The notes under the pieces: generated by a model
Databases searched by the model: none
What the model was told of the DNA's origin: nothing
What the model saw: the letters and a program-made list of their open reading frames with translations, nothing else
Source of the DNA: CAYHPY01 sp964358485
GTDB taxonomy: Bacteria; Elusimicrobiota; Elusimicrobia; UBA1565; UBA9628
Direction of reading: 5' to 3'
Assembly: GCA_964358485.1 (NCBI GenBank)
Contig: CAYHPY010000012.1
Span: forward strand, 1-59,199
DNA length: 59,199 nucleotides
Program-made: the position numbers and the translations under genes
Part shown: positions 1 through 8,339 of the stretch, in pieces
How positions within the stretch are numbered: position 1 is the first letter of the stretch
How the letters are laid out: each line of letters opens with the position of its first letter

Positions 1-691
1 CGGCTGGGGATTTTTCCGGCGCCTTTGTTTGCACAACGGGCTGCGGGGCCGGAGCCGGGGGGGCCACGGGGGCGAGGGGCGGGGGGGGAACCGGCGCGGG
101 AGCCTTCGGGCGCGGCGAGGCAGGGGCCCGGATGGATTCGGCCACGCCCCGGGGAAGCATCAGCGGGGCCGCTGCCATCGCGGGCCATTCGGGTCCGGGA
201 GGAGGGGCGTCCTCCCGGCTCTTGAGCTCCGGGACCCCGCTTCCCGCCGAGAAAAGGGGCGCGACCGCGTTGAGCGATTCCAATTCTTCGATGGAAAAAT
301 AGCCCCGGAAATCCTTCCGGGTGCTGATGGTGAAGACTCCCCAGTTTTCCTTGACGATGGACCGAATCTCCTCTTTTTCGGCGGGCTTGAGCTTTTTCTC
401 GCCCTGGCTCTTGCTGAGGATCAGGTTGAGCTGAAGCAGGGCCTTGAGGCGCTGGGTGCTGACGAGATGGTCGACGAGGAAGGTCAATTCGGACCGGCCG
501 ATGGGCGCGGCGCCGCCCTTGGCCCAGACGGTTCCGTCCGGCCGGACCTCGTAGCCATTCTTGAAGAGGATCCCGAAATGCCGGTTGTCGATGGGGTTCT
601 GGTGGACGTTATAGGGCGGTTCCTCCTCGCCCTCGCCCGCGAAGGCGGGGCTCCAAGCCAGAGCGCCCAACAAAAGGAGAACCTGAATCAT
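1..691 (-). CDS. Secreted proline/alanine-rich protein of unknown function (C-terminus cut off)
   Basis: The reading frame opens at an ATG and stays open to the left window edge, so at least 230 residues are present and the C-terminus is missing. It begins with a hydrophobic signal peptide (about residues 1-18, ending ALAWSPAFA before GEGEEE), so export is expected. A mixed alpha/beta stretch follows (residues 20-150, with YNVHQNPIDNRHFGILFKNG near its start). The last 60 residues are almost all Pro, Ala, Val and Lys, like a flexible periplasmic linker. I recognise no family. It is divergent from the NagZ-like gene, with about 74 bases between them. Confidence 0.7.
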   Translation of the reverse strand, partial: MIQVLLLLGALAWSPAFAGEGEEEPPYNVHQNPIDNRHFGILFKNGYEVRPDGTVWAKGGAAPIGRSELTFLVDHLVSTQRLKALLQLNLILSKSQGEKKLKPAEKEEIRSIVKENWGVFTISTRKDFRGYFSIEELESLNAVAPLFSAGSGVPELKSREDAPPPGPEWPAMAAAPLMLPRGVAESIRAPASPRPKAPAPVPPPPLAPVAPPAPAPQPVVQTKAPEKSPA

Positions 692-728
692 CGCCGCGGC
701 ATTATAACAATTCAAGGTTACGGCGCCG

Positions 729-758
729 TTGCAAACGCGGGCGCTATAAAGGGATAAT
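729..758 (+). promoter_or_regulatory. Promoter of the NagZ-like gene, leaderless type
   Basis: A -35 box TTGCAA and a -10 box GATAAT are 18 bases apart. The -10 box ends 7 bases before the ATG, so transcription should begin at or next to the start codon. No Shine-Dalgarno sequence is present. Confidence 0.45.
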
Positions 759-765
759 CCGGGCC

Positions 766-2223
766 ATGTCGCAGAACGCGGCCCGGGTGGTTTTCCCGGG
801 ATTCAAATTCGGCATCGACGATCCCGCCCTGGCGGAGACCTTGGTGGACCTGGGGGTGGGGGGGTTCTGCCTCTACGGGGGTTCGATCCCCGAGGTCGCG
901 GAAATGACCGCCCGCCTGCAGGCCCGCGCCCGGCGGCCCCTCCTGTTCAGCGCCGATTACGAGGACGGGGTCGCCTCCCAGACCCCGGGGGGAACGCCTT
1001 TTCCTTCGAACATGGGGTTGGGGGCCGCGGGGGATCCCGCCCTAGCCCGCAAAAAGGGGGAGCTCACCGCCGTCGAATCCGCCGCCCTCGGGGTTCGCTG
1101 GGTCTTCGCGCCGGTGGTGGATTTGGCCACCGAGCCGGACAGCCTCATCGTCAACGTCCGGGCTTTCGGAGATGAGCCGGGGCCCGTGGCGCGCCTGGCC
1201 CGGGCCTACATCGAGGGCCTCAAATCCCAGGGGGTGCTGTCCTGTCTTAAGCATTACCCGGGCCACGGCCACACCAGCAAGGACTCCCATTTGGAACTGC
1301 CCACGGTCAAGGTCTCCGAGGACGTCCTCGCCAAGCGCGAGCTGGCCCCGTACCGCGAACTGGCCGAAGCGGCCGACGCCGTGATGACCGCCCACTTGAT
1401 GGTTCCGGCCATGGATAAAAAACTCCCCATCTCCTTGTCGCCCACCGCGGTTTCCAAGACCCTGCGGCGGGAGTTCGGCTTCGAGGGGCTGGTCTCCACC
1501 GACGCCCTGAGCATGGAGGCCATCGCCGGCAAGTGGGGGGATATGGAAGCCGCCGAACTGGCGGTGGCCGGGGGCGCGGACGTGATCCTAGTGCCCCAGG
1601 AGCCCAAGGGATTTCTGTACGCGTGGCTGAAGAAAGCTGCCTCCGATCCGGCCCTGGCCGCCGCTCTAAAAACCGCCGAGGAGCGGTTGGACCGCGTCAT
1701 GAAAGCCGCCGGATCGGTGGGCACCCCCGCTCCGGAGTTGGTCGGCTGCCTGCGCCACATGGAGGCCGCCCAGGCGCTGGCCGAAAAGTGCCTGGCGTGG
1801 GGCGGCGCCCCCGCCGGTCCCCTGCCGAAGGCCGTTTCCTACCTGGAGGCCGATTCGGAAGATCCGGCCGATTGGGCCGGCGGTCCGTTTCTTGAGGAAT
1901 TGCGGGCCCTGGGGATCGCCGCCGAGCCTTGGCCCCAAGCCGGCTCCGCCAAGCCCTTGATCGTCGGCTGTTTCGTGCGCCCCCGGGCCTACTCCGGGCG
2001 GATCGACTACGAGGCGGAAGTCGTCGCCCGCCTGCGCAAGGCCCTGGCGGGCGCGCCGGGCGGGGCCGTCGTCTCCTTCGGCAATCCTTTCGTCTTGAAA
2101 TCCTTTCCCAAGTCCCCGGGGCTTTGCTCCTTCGCCGGGGACGCCTTGGCCCAGAAAGCGGCCGCCCGCGCCCTGGCCGGGCGCATTCCCGTCACGGGAA
2201 GGATGCCGGTGCGATGGACCTAG
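766..2223 (+). CDS. nagZ: GH3-family beta-N-acetylhexosaminidase (NagZ-like)
   Basis: The enzyme is expected to remove terminal N-acetylglucosamine from peptidoglycan fragments. The N-terminal (beta/alpha)8 barrel covers about residues 8-330. It carries the GH3 NagZ loop KHYPGHG (162-168) with the Asp173/His175 pair used as general acid/base, and the nucleophile Asp246 in STDALSM. At 485 residues it is longer than the single-domain E. coli NagZ (about 340). The C-terminal 150 residues form an extra alpha/beta domain, as in two-domain Gram-positive NagZ proteins. No signal peptide is visible, so it is probably cytoplasmic. It overlaps the next gene by 10 bases, so it is probably co-expressed with the symporter. 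Confidence 0.85.
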   Translation: MSQNAARVVFPGFKFGIDDPALAETLVDLGVGGFCLYGGSIPEVAEMTARLQARARRPLLFSADYEDGVASQTPGGTPFPSNMGLGAAGDPALARKKGELTAVESAALGVRWVFAPVVDLATEPDSLIVNVRAFGDEPGPVARLARAYIEGLKSQGVLSCLKHYPGHGHTSKDSHLELPTVKVSEDVLAKRELAPYRELAEAADAVMTAHLMVPAMDKKLPISLSPTAVSKTLRREFGFEGLVSTDALSMEAIAGKWGDMEAAELAVAGGADVILVPQEPKGFLYAWLKKAASDPALAAALKTAEERLDRVMKAAGSVGTPAPELVGCLRHMEAAQALAEKCLAWGGAPAGPLPKAVSYLEADSEDPADWAGGPFLEELRALGIAAEPWPQAGSAKPLIVGCFVRPRAYSGRIDYEAEVVARLRKALAGAPGGAVVSFGNPFVLKSFPKSPGLCSFAGDALAQKAAARALAGRIPVTGRMPVRWT

Positions 2224-3749
2224 TCACCCGCTTTTTCCCCGGGGGTTCCTCCCTTTCGGCCCCGGACTACGCCCTGGTCCTTTTCCTGGTGGGCCTGATG
2301 TTCTTCGTGGGCTTTCATTTCAGCCGCCGGGAGAAGACCACCGCCGGTTTCTTCCTGGGAGACCGCAACATCCCCTGGGGCGTGGCCTGCCTGTCCTTCA
2401 TCGCCACCGAAATCTCCGCGATGACCATCATCGGCGTCCCCTCGACCGGCTTCCGGGAGAATTGGAACTACGCCCAATTCTTCATCGGCTCGGCCTCGGC
2501 CCGGGTCGTGATCGCCTATCTTTTCATCCCGGCGTTCTACCAGTTCCATTGCACGACCATCTACGAGTTCCTCAAGCACCGCTTCGGCGCCGAGACCCAA
2601 TACGCGGCCACCTGCTTTTTCTTCGTCACCCGGCTCCTGGCCTCGGGGGTGCGCCTGATGGCGGCCTGCGTGGCGGTGAGCGTGCTGATGAAATGGCACC
2701 TGATCCCGGTCATTCTCCTTTTCACGGTGATCGGCATCATCTACATAGGCTACGGCGGGATCAAGGCCGTGGTGTGGACCAATGTGGTCCAGGCCCTTAC
2801 CTTCCTGGTCGCGGGGCTGGCCACCATCTACTTCCTGCTCGGCAACATCCAGGGAGGCCTGGGGGCGGTGTGGCAAATCGCGGGCGACGCCGGGCGGTTG
2901 AACCTGTGGAACTGGGGGCCCTCGCCCCTGGAGCCGAATTTCCTGTCCAAATTCTTCACCGATCCGAACATTCTCTGGCCGGCCATCCTCAACGGCTTTT
3001 TCGGATCCATGGCCGCCTTCGGGACCGACCACGAGATGATGCAGCGCCTGCTGACGGTGGACACCCGGAAGGCCAGCCAGCGCACGATGATGTACAGCAC
3101 CCTGGGAAGCTTCCTGGTCCTGATGGTGTTCCTCTCCATCGGTTCACTCCTGTTTGTCTTCTACAAACAGAATCCGGGCCTGCCCCTTCCCGCCAAGCTC
3201 GACACCATCTACCCGCATTTCGCCGGCTCGGTGATGCCGGTTCTTCTCCGTGGCCTGGTCCTGGCGGCCATCGTCATGGCCTCCATCGACTCCCCGCTCG
3301 CGTCGTTGACGGCGTCCTTCGTGACCGACATCTACCGTCCGCTTTTTAAGCCCAAAGCCGACGAGGCCCACTACATGAAGGTCTCGCGCCGGGCCATCGT
3401 CGTCTTCGCCCTGGCGCTGGCGGTGATCGCCTACCTCTGCAGTTACGTCGACAAGATGCTGTGGCTGGCGTTCAAGGTGAGCGGCGTGACTTTCGGCTCC
3501 CTGCTGGGGGTCTTTCTGCTGGGCCTGCTCACCACCCGCAAGGCCAACCGCGCCAATCCGGTTTCCATGCTGATCATGGCCATGGTCAACTTGAACCTCC
3601 TCATGCTCTCGGAGTTCAAGATCTTCACGCTCGGCTGGACCTGGCTGGTGATTCTAGGGACCTTGGGGACCTTCGCCCTGTCCTGGGTCCTGGGTCCGAT
3701 CCTCGATTCCGAATCCTATCCTAGGAGTCGGAAGGCCGCCGCAGCTTGA
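2214..3749 (+). CDS. Sodium:solute symporter (SSS family), probably for cell-wall sugars
   Basis: A polytopic inner-membrane protein of 511 residues with about 13 hydrophobic segments. The SSS core is visible at GFFLGDRNIPWGVACLS and SFIATEISAMTIIG near the N-terminus, and at VLAAIVMASIDSPLASLTAS, the conserved sodium-site helix, near residue 350. I chose the ATG that overlaps the end of the NagZ-like gene because it begins directly at the first expected helix. A much longer in-frame extension reads through the upstream gene and is not credible. Coupling to NagZ, with a NamZ-like gene nearby, suggests import of MurNAc, GlcNAc or anhydro-muropeptide sugars. The substrate is inference. Confidence 0.85.
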   Translation: MDLVTRFFPGGSSLSAPDYALVLFLVGLMFFVGFHFSRREKTTAGFFLGDRNIPWGVACLSFIATEISAMTIIGVPSTGFRENWNYAQFFIGSASARVVIAYLFIPAFYQFHCTTIYEFLKHRFGAETQYAATCFFFVTRLLASGVRLMAACVAVSVLMKWHLIPVILLFTVIGIIYIGYGGIKAVVWTNVVQALTFLVAGLATIYFLLGNIQGGLGAVWQIAGDAGRLNLWNWGPSPLEPNFLSKFFTDPNILWPAILNGFFGSMAAFGTDHEMMQRLLTVDTRKASQRTMMYSTLGSFLVLMVFLSIGSLLFVFYKQNPGLPLPAKLDTIYPHFAGSVMPVLLRGLVLAAIVMASIDSPLASLTASFVTDIYRPLFKPKADEAHYMKVSRRAIVVFALALAVIAYLCSYVDKMLWLAFKVSGVTFGSLLGVFLLGLLTTRKANRANPVSMLIMAMVNLNLLMLSEFKIFTLGWTWLVILGTLGTFALSWVLGPILDSESYPRSRKAAAA

Positions 3750-5292
3750 AGTAGACCGCGCCGCCCGCCAGGGCGGCGACGACCCACCCCCAGCCTCCGC
3801 GACGCGTTTTCTTTTCCGAGACCGGCCCGTCTGTGGGATCGGATTCCCCCCGCGCGGGCACCGCGGCCCCTTTTCGGCGCTCTCTCGGGGTGAAAGCGAT
3901 CGGCTTGGGTTTCTTCCCGCCGGCGCCCGCGGCCGCGGGTCCCGAGCCGACCGCGACGGCGGCGGCCGCCGGCGTCTGGTCGCCCCCGAAAATTCCCAGC
4001 ACCCCGGTGATCAGCCCGTTGAGTTTTTTATAGAGGCCTTTGACGGCGGATTTTGGGGAGGCGGCGGGCGCGGACTCCTCATCGCCCGCCGAGGCCGACT
4101 CATGGCCGGAGTCCTCATCGAGCTCCTCGGCTTCATCGGCCGCCTGGCGGGGCTTGGGCCGGATGGCGACATGGATCTTTTTGAGGTCCTCCGGGGGGAC
4201 GTCCTCTCCTTTTCGGTAGGACATCTGGGTCATGTGCCGGTTGCAATCCCCGGACATCTTCTGGCAGGAGCTCGAGCGGAGGAAGTCGCGCTGGGACATG
4301 GACATCTCGATGTGCTTGAAATCGGTCTCCTTGAGATCCCCTCGGCCCTGGAAATCCTCCTTGAGCTCTTGGAACTCCTCACGGGGCAGGACGTCGAAAA
4401 AATCGGGCCGCCGCATGAGGGCCGTCGGTTCGGAGGCGATGCGCTCCTGCAGGGCCGCGACCTCCGCCGCCGAAGCGGTCGCCCCGGACTTGGTTTGGAC
4501 CTGGGGCTTGCCGTCGGCGCCCCGCCCCATCCTCAGGCCCAGCTCGTCGAAGGAGCCCTTGAAGCCGGAGGCCGACGCCAGCAGAAGATCTCCCGTTGAT
4601 TTCGGCGAGGCGGCGTTGGCCGAGGACTCCGTCTTGGCTTGGCCGCCGTCCTGGGCGGCGGTCTTCCCCGCCCCGCCCCCGGCGCCGCCCAGGTCCCCGG
4701 CGCTTTCATCGGTCAGGCTGGAATTGAAATCCGCGCCCATCTTCTCAGCGCGGCCCGCCGCCTTCTGGCTGGCGCCGGACTTGAAGGCCGAAACTTGCGC
4801 CCGCTCCGGGGGCGCCTCCCCGGGCGCCTCTTGCTCCTCCCCGTCCTCCGAGCCGCCCTCGGATCCCCCGTCGGATCCTTCGTTCCTGCCGTCCCCCGCG
4901 TTTGCCCCGGCGTTCTTGGGCTTCGGGGATTTTTTGGGCTTGGCGCCGGGGGGGGCGCCCGGTTTGTCCTTCTTTTTCGCGAGATCGGCGAGGGCCTTTT
5001 TCGTCTCGTAATTATTCCGGATCTTGGCGCATTCGGGCCAGCCGGGATCGTCGAGGCAGGTGGAATAGTTGGCCCGGTCGTCGTCGGACATGGGGACGCC
5101 GAAGGGCTGCCAATCCTTTTTCGCGCGCGCCCAAAACTGGCGTTCGGCGATGTTGTCGGCGCCCATGGGCATGCCCATTTCCTTGGCCGAGGCGAAGTCC
5201 TTGCCCGGGTCCAGGTTTTTTTGTGTTTCCTCGGCGTTCGCGCTCAGGCAGAGCAGGAGGAGGGCCGGGAGAAATGAGGAAAGTCTTCCCAC
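3721..5292 (-). CDS. Large secreted low-complexity protein with C-terminal membrane anchor, unknown function
   Basis: 523 residues. The gene starts with GTG, placed 6 bases after a strong promoter. A signal peptide (LSSFLPALLLLCLSANA) is followed by a region with paired cysteines (STCLDDPGWPECAKI). Then comes a long Lys/Pro/Gly/Glu/Ala-rich disordered stretch, an alpha-helical middle (about 220-350) with another Cys pair (SSCQKMSGDC), and a second acidic linker. The extreme C-terminus has one membrane helix (WGWVVAALAGGAVYFKL) preceded by KKTRRGG and followed by RRPSDS. The 3' end overlaps the symporter gene by 29 bases, tail to tail. No family is recognised. It looks like a periplasmic protein tethered by its C-terminus. 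Confidence 0.75.
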   Translation of the reverse strand: MGRLSSFLPALLLLCLSANAEETQKNLDPGKDFASAKEMGMPMGADNIAERQFWARAKKDWQPFGVPMSDDDRANYSTCLDDPGWPECAKIRNNYETKKALADLAKKKDKPGAPPGAKPKKSPKPKNAGANAGDGRNEGSDGGSEGGSEDGEEQEAPGEAPPERAQVSAFKSGASQKAAGRAEKMGADFNSSLTDESAGDLGGAGGGAGKTAAQDGGQAKTESSANAASPKSTGDLLLASASGFKGSFDELGLRMGRGADGKPQVQTKSGATASAAEVAALQERIASEPTALMRRPDFFDVLPREEFQELKEDFQGRGDLKETDFKHIEMSMSQRDFLRSSSCQKMSGDCNRHMTQMSYRKGEDVPPEDLKKIHVAIRPKPRQAADEAEELDEDSGHESASAGDEESAPAASPKSAVKGLYKKLNGLITGVLGIFGGDQTPAAAAVAVGSGPAAAGAGGKKPKPIAFTPRERRKGAAVPARGESDPTDGPVSEKKTRRGGWGWVVAALAGGAVYFKLRRPSDS

Positions 5293-5298
5293 CCTTGA

Positions 5299-5327
5299 AG
5301 TGTAGGGTCCGAAACCGGCGGTGTCAA
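5299..5327 (-). promoter_or_regulatory. Strong promoter, leaderless GTG start
   Basis: Read on the minus strand, a perfect -35 box TTGACA, a 17-base spacer and the -10 box TACACT are followed 6 bases later by the GTG start of the low-complexity secreted protein. Transcription should start on or next to that GTG. Confidence 0.7.
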
Positions 5328-5354
5328 GGCGGGGGTGACGGCGGGGTTTGATGA

Positions 5355-5561
5355 CGGGCGGGCACGGGGGACGCCGCCGGTGCTAGAACCGCCCCCCTGC
5401 CCGTCCTAACGCGGCTGGCCCTCAACGGCTTGAGCGAGCGCTGGATTCCGTCGGCCTTGGCCATCGCCAAGGTGGAGTTCCGCGAGATCCTGGGCTACGA
5501 GATGATCGCGCTGGCGGTCTGGGGCCTGCTGGGCGTGCTCACCTTCGGTTTTTTGGCCTAG
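5355..5561 (+). pseudogene. C-terminal remnant of a membrane transporter, possibly AtoE/short-chain fatty acid type
   Basis: An open frame without a convincing start encodes LALNGLSERWIPSALAIAKV, then EFREILGYEMIALAVWGLLG and a hydrophobic tail ending in a stop. The pattern, a Pro before a helix, then AIA, then (R)(D/E)I(M/L)GY and a last helix, resembles the C-terminus of AtoE-type short-chain fatty acid transporters as I remember them. Nothing upstream continues the family, so I read it as a decayed fragment. A novel small membrane protein is the alternative. The stop is immediately next to the stop of the convergent gene. Confidence 0.4.
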
Positions 5562-6413
5562 TTAAGGGACGATCTCGAAGGATGACTCAAACGAGATCTT
5601 CTTGTCGACCAGCAGGCGCATGTTGGCGTAGGCTTCGGGGGAGAGGCCGGCCTTGTCGGCTCGATAATCCTCGAGTGTTTTGGCGGTGAAGTCGACCATC
5701 ACGAAAAGGTAATGCCAGCCGGCGCGGGTCGGCCGCCAGGAGCGCCGGGGTCCGAGCGGGGCGGCGTTCCGGTAGGGATCGGTGCTCTCGCCGGGCCGAA
5801 GCAGGACGATGTCGGAGTCCCTGAGCCGGGCCTGAGGGCCCGCGGGCCGGCCGTCCTGGAGGGGGACGAAGTCCTCGTCGTGGCGGCGCACCCAGGCCCG
5901 GTAGTGCGGATAGCGCAGGCCCTCCGCCGAGCCGTCCACGGGCTTGATGATCGAGAGGTCGGTGGCGCCGATGTTCTTGACGCGGAGGATGAGGGAGACC
6001 TCTTCGCCGACCGCCCCGGGGTAGATGGCGGCCCGGAGGGTGATGCCCGAGAGGTTTTTCACGGCAAGGAGCAGGGCTTCCCGGACGAAGGGGGAATGTT
6101 TCTCGGCCAGGAGGACGCCCAACGCTTCCCGCGTGTGCCAAAAGTCTCCACCGGTCGCCACGGTGATCCAGTCGGCCATCTCCTGCAAGTCGCGGATGTT
6201 GAGTTCGGGCGCCACGGAGATGCTGTGCCGCATCTTCTCGACGGTCTCCTGGAGGCTGTGGATTTTTCCGTCCAGAGGACGGCCGGTGGGGGGCTCGTAG
6301 TCCTGGGGCGTCGGCAGCCGGACGACCTGGGGAAAACTCAAGGCGGGCAGGGAAAACTCGGCGGCGGAGGACGCCGCGGGAAGAAGCAGGGCCAAAAGAA
6401 TCGCCAGGGTCAT
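5562..6413 (-). CDS. Secreted protein of unknown function with beta-sandwich-like domain
   Basis: 283 residues. The ATG is chosen because a GGAGG Shine-Dalgarno lies 5 bases upstream and a signal peptide follows at once (MTLAILLALLLPAASSAA). A -10-like TAGAAT lies about 23 bases before the ATG. Residues 20-110 look helical. The part after residue 125 has alternating beta strands (AIYPGAVGEEVSLILRVKNI) typical of Ig-like or CARDB-like periplasmic domains. The gene follows the NamZ-like gene on the same strand with about 90 bases between them. No catalytic motif is recognised. Confidence 0.75.
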   Translation of the reverse strand: MTLAILLALLLPAASSAAEFSLPALSFPQVVRLPTPQDYEPPTGRPLDGKIHSLQETVEKMRHSISVAPELNIRDLQEMADWITVATGGDFWHTREALGVLLAEKHSPFVREALLLAVKNLSGITLRAAIYPGAVGEEVSLILRVKNIGATDLSIIKPVDGSAEGLRYPHYRAWVRRHDEDFVPLQDGRPAGPQARLRDSDIVLLRPGESTDPYRNAAPLGPRRSWRPTRAGWHYLFVMVDFTAKTLEDYRADKAGLSPEAYANMRLLVDKKISFESSFEIVP

Positions 6414-6502
6414 GGAAACCTCCGTTCCCAAAGATTCTACCACCCGGGCGGGATCTTCCCCTTGGGTCCTTCGGGGAAGGCCGGGAGCGGCAATGGTCCT
6501 AT

Positions 6503-7735
6503 CTAATAAAGAAGGAACGGCTTGCGGGCGGTTTGGAAGCTCCGGGCCTCCCGCTCGAAATAGCGGATGATCTCTCCCGCGGGCGCCCCCGCCTCGTAGA
6601 GGCGGCGGAACTCCACGGTGCCGGTCATGCGGCGGGTTTCCTCCCAGCGCCAGGCCGCGGCCGGGTGGAGGTCGCGCAGGGCCGCGGCCAGGTGGGCGAA
6701 GACCGCCGTGGAGCGCAGGCGCGAGCGGTCGGTCACCTTCATCCGGATGCCCCGGCATGCGACTCCCATGTGCACGCTTTTTGTCGGGGTAAAATCGGCG
6801 GTCTCGAATTCGATGCCAGGCAATCGCGCCGCCTTCAAGCGCTTGAGCACCCCTTCGGCGTCCAGGCCCGGGGCCCCGACCCAACGGAACGGAACCGGCG
6901 TGCCGCGGCCGACGGAGACGTTGACGGTCTCGAAAATCCCGATTCCCGGATAGAGGGCGGCGGCCTCGATGTCGGGCATATTGGGGGAGGGGGGGATCCA
7001 GGGCAAGCCGGTCTCGTCGTACCAAAGGCCGCGGCGCCAGTTCTTCAGCGGGATCACGGTCAGCTTCGGGTGCTTGACCTCCGCGTTGTGAAACAGGGCC
7101 ATCTCCCCGGCGGTCAGGCCATGGCGGACCGGGACGGGGAAGTAGGCCGTGGAGGTGACCTGTCTCAGGGTGGGATCGTCCAAGATGGGTCCTTCCAGGA
7201 TTTCCCCGCCGATCGGATTGGGGCGGTCCAGGACCATGAAGGCCAGGCCGGCCTTGGCTGATTCCTCCAGGGCCATGGCCATCGAGGCCAGATAGGTGTA
7301 AAAGCGCGCCCCGATGTCCTGGACGTCGAAGAGCAGAACGTCGAGATCGGTCAGGTCGGCGGGCTTGGGGCGCATGCCCGCGATGCCTCCGGCGTAGAGG
7401 CTGGCGAGCGAAATCTCCCGTCCGGCCAGGCGCACGGTGGAGGAGGCGATGGCGTTTTCCTCGCTGGCACCGCTGAAGCCGTGCTCGGGGGAGAAAATTC
7501 GAATCAGATTGACCCCCGGGGCCGCGGCCAGGAGTTCCGGCCCGCCGCGCCCGAGCCGGTCCTTGCCGGTTCGGTTGGTGATCAGACCGACCCGTTTTCC
7601 CTGGAGCTCGGCGAAACCGTTTTCGGCCAGGGCGTCCAGGCCCGTTCGGACGCTCGGGGCGGGACGCGGGGTGACGCAGGCCTGCAGGCCCCAGGCGGCC
7701 GCCAGGAAAAAGATTCTGGGTTTCATGGGCGACAT
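6503..7735 (-). CDS. namZ: Lipoprotein exo-beta-N-acetylmuramidase, NamZ/YbbC-like (DUF1343, GH171)
   Basis: The family includes Bacillus subtilis NamZ (YbbC), which removes terminal MurNAc from peptidoglycan fragments. Family blocks are clear: GKRVGLITNRTG (about 47-58), FSPEHGFSG, LLFDVQDIGARFYTY, MVLDRPNPIGG, and the late LPWIPPSPNMP and GIGIFETVNVSVGRGT. The N-terminus is a lipoprotein signal with a lipobox-like LQAC at Cys20, so the enzyme should be membrane-anchored. An in-frame ATG three codons downstream (MKPR) fits the promoter position better. Together with the nearby NagZ-like enzyme and the symporter it suggests cell-wall recycling. Confidence 0.88.
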   Translation of the reverse strand: MSPMKPRIFFLAAAWGLQACVTPRPAPSVRTGLDALAENGFAELQGKRVGLITNRTGKDRLGRGGPELLAAAPGVNLIRIFSPEHGFSGASEENAIASSTVRLAGREISLASLYAGGIAGMRPKPADLTDLDVLLFDVQDIGARFYTYLASMAMALEESAKAGLAFMVLDRPNPIGGEILEGPILDDPTLRQVTSTAYFPVPVRHGLTAGEMALFHNAEVKHPKLTVIPLKNWRRGLWYDETGLPWIPPSPNMPDIEAAALYPGIGIFETVNVSVGRGTPVPFRWVGAPGLDAEGVLKRLKAARLPGIEFETADFTPTKSVHMGVACRGIRMKVTDRSRLRSTAVFAHLAAALRDLHPAAAWRWEETRRMTGTVEFRRLYEAGAPAGEIIRYFEREARSFQTARKPFLLY

Positions 7736-7737
7736 GG

Positions 7738-7744
7738 TATCATA
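7738..7744. promoter_or_regulatory. Shared -10 element between the divergent namZ and lepB genes
   Basis: The bases TATCATA read as TATCAT on the plus strand, 7 bases before the lepB ATG. On the minus strand they read as TATGAT, 3 bases before the first namZ ATG and 12 before the second. One box may therefore serve both directions, with a leaderless lepB transcript. The -35 elements are poor. Confidence 0.4.
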
Positions 7745-7750
7745 ACGCCC

Positions 7751-8266
7751 ATGTCTTTCGGCCGGTTGTTGTTTTTGGCCGCGATCGCGGTTGGAATCGT
7801 CCTGCCGATCCGGCTGTGGGTGGCGGAGCCCATCACCATCGCCACCCCTTCCATGGAGCCCACCTTCCCGGTGGGGGCGTTCGTGCTCATGGACAAGGTG
7901 ACCTTGAGCTGGCGCGAGCCGCGCCGCGGCGAGGTCATCGTCTTTTCCTCCCCTCTAGGGGAGGAAAAGGAGTTGGTGAAAAGGGTCATCGGTATTCCGG
8001 GCGATGCCATTGAACTCAAGGCCAAGAAGGTTTTCGTCAACGGGACAGAACTCGAGGAAGGATATGTCCAGCACACCCGCGCCGAGGAGCGTCTGGCGGG
8101 GGACAACTTGGGGCCGCTCATCGTGCCGGCCAAGGGGCTCTTCGTGCTGGGCGACAACCGGGACGAATCCAAGGATTCCTCCGCCTGGAAAGACCCGGAA
8201 ACCGGAGAGCCGATTTATTTCCTGCCCCGCCGTCGGGTGACCGGGCTGGTGCGGGGCTTCTACTGA
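7751..8266 (+). CDS. lepB: Signal peptidase I
   Basis: The enzyme cleaves Sec and Tat signal peptides on the outer face of the inner membrane. It has one N-terminal membrane helix (residues 3-25). Next come box B with the catalytic Ser34 in TPSMEPT, box D with the general-base Lys77 in VKRVIGIPGD, and box E GDNRDESKDS near residues 133-142. At 171 residues it is a compact single-helix type. It starts 15 bases from the divergent namZ gene, and no Shine-Dalgarno is visible. Confidence 0.93.
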   Translation: MSFGRLLFLAAIAVGIVLPIRLWVAEPITIATPSMEPTFPVGAFVLMDKVTLSWREPRRGEVIVFSSPLGEEKELVKRVIGIPGDAIELKAKKVFVNGTELEEGYVQHTRAEERLAGDNLGPLIVPAKGLFVLGDNRDESKDSSAWKDPETGEPIYFLPRRRVTGLVRGFY

Positions 8267-8280
8267 GCCGGGCCGTCCCG

Positions 8281-8310
8281 TTGCGACGGCCGCGCCAAAC
8301 TCCGTATAAT
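8281..8310 (+). promoter_or_regulatory. Promoter of bacterioferritin gene
   Basis: A -35 TTGCGA and a perfect -10 TATAAT are separated by 18 bases. The transcript would have a normal leader of about 20 bases with the Shine-Dalgarno AAGGAGAGG in front of the ATG. No clear Fur-box is visible. Confidence 0.6.
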
Positions 8311-8339
8311 GCCCGACCGTCGCAAGGAGAGGTTTTCCC

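Noticed and set aside
29..757. Plus-strand open frame of 242 codons at the left end
   Set aside because: It is the antisense shadow of the secreted Pro-rich protein gene. Its product is Gly/Arg-rich without any fold pattern, while the minus strand gives a clean signal peptide and domain.
1929..2213. N-terminal extension of the sodium symporter
   Set aside because: It reads through the nagZ coding region in another frame, and the symporter fold begins only at the later ATG.
5562..7025. A 487-codon version of the 283-residue secreted protein
   Set aside because: The extra N-terminal part overlaps namZ out of frame. The internal ATG has GGAGG and a signal peptide.
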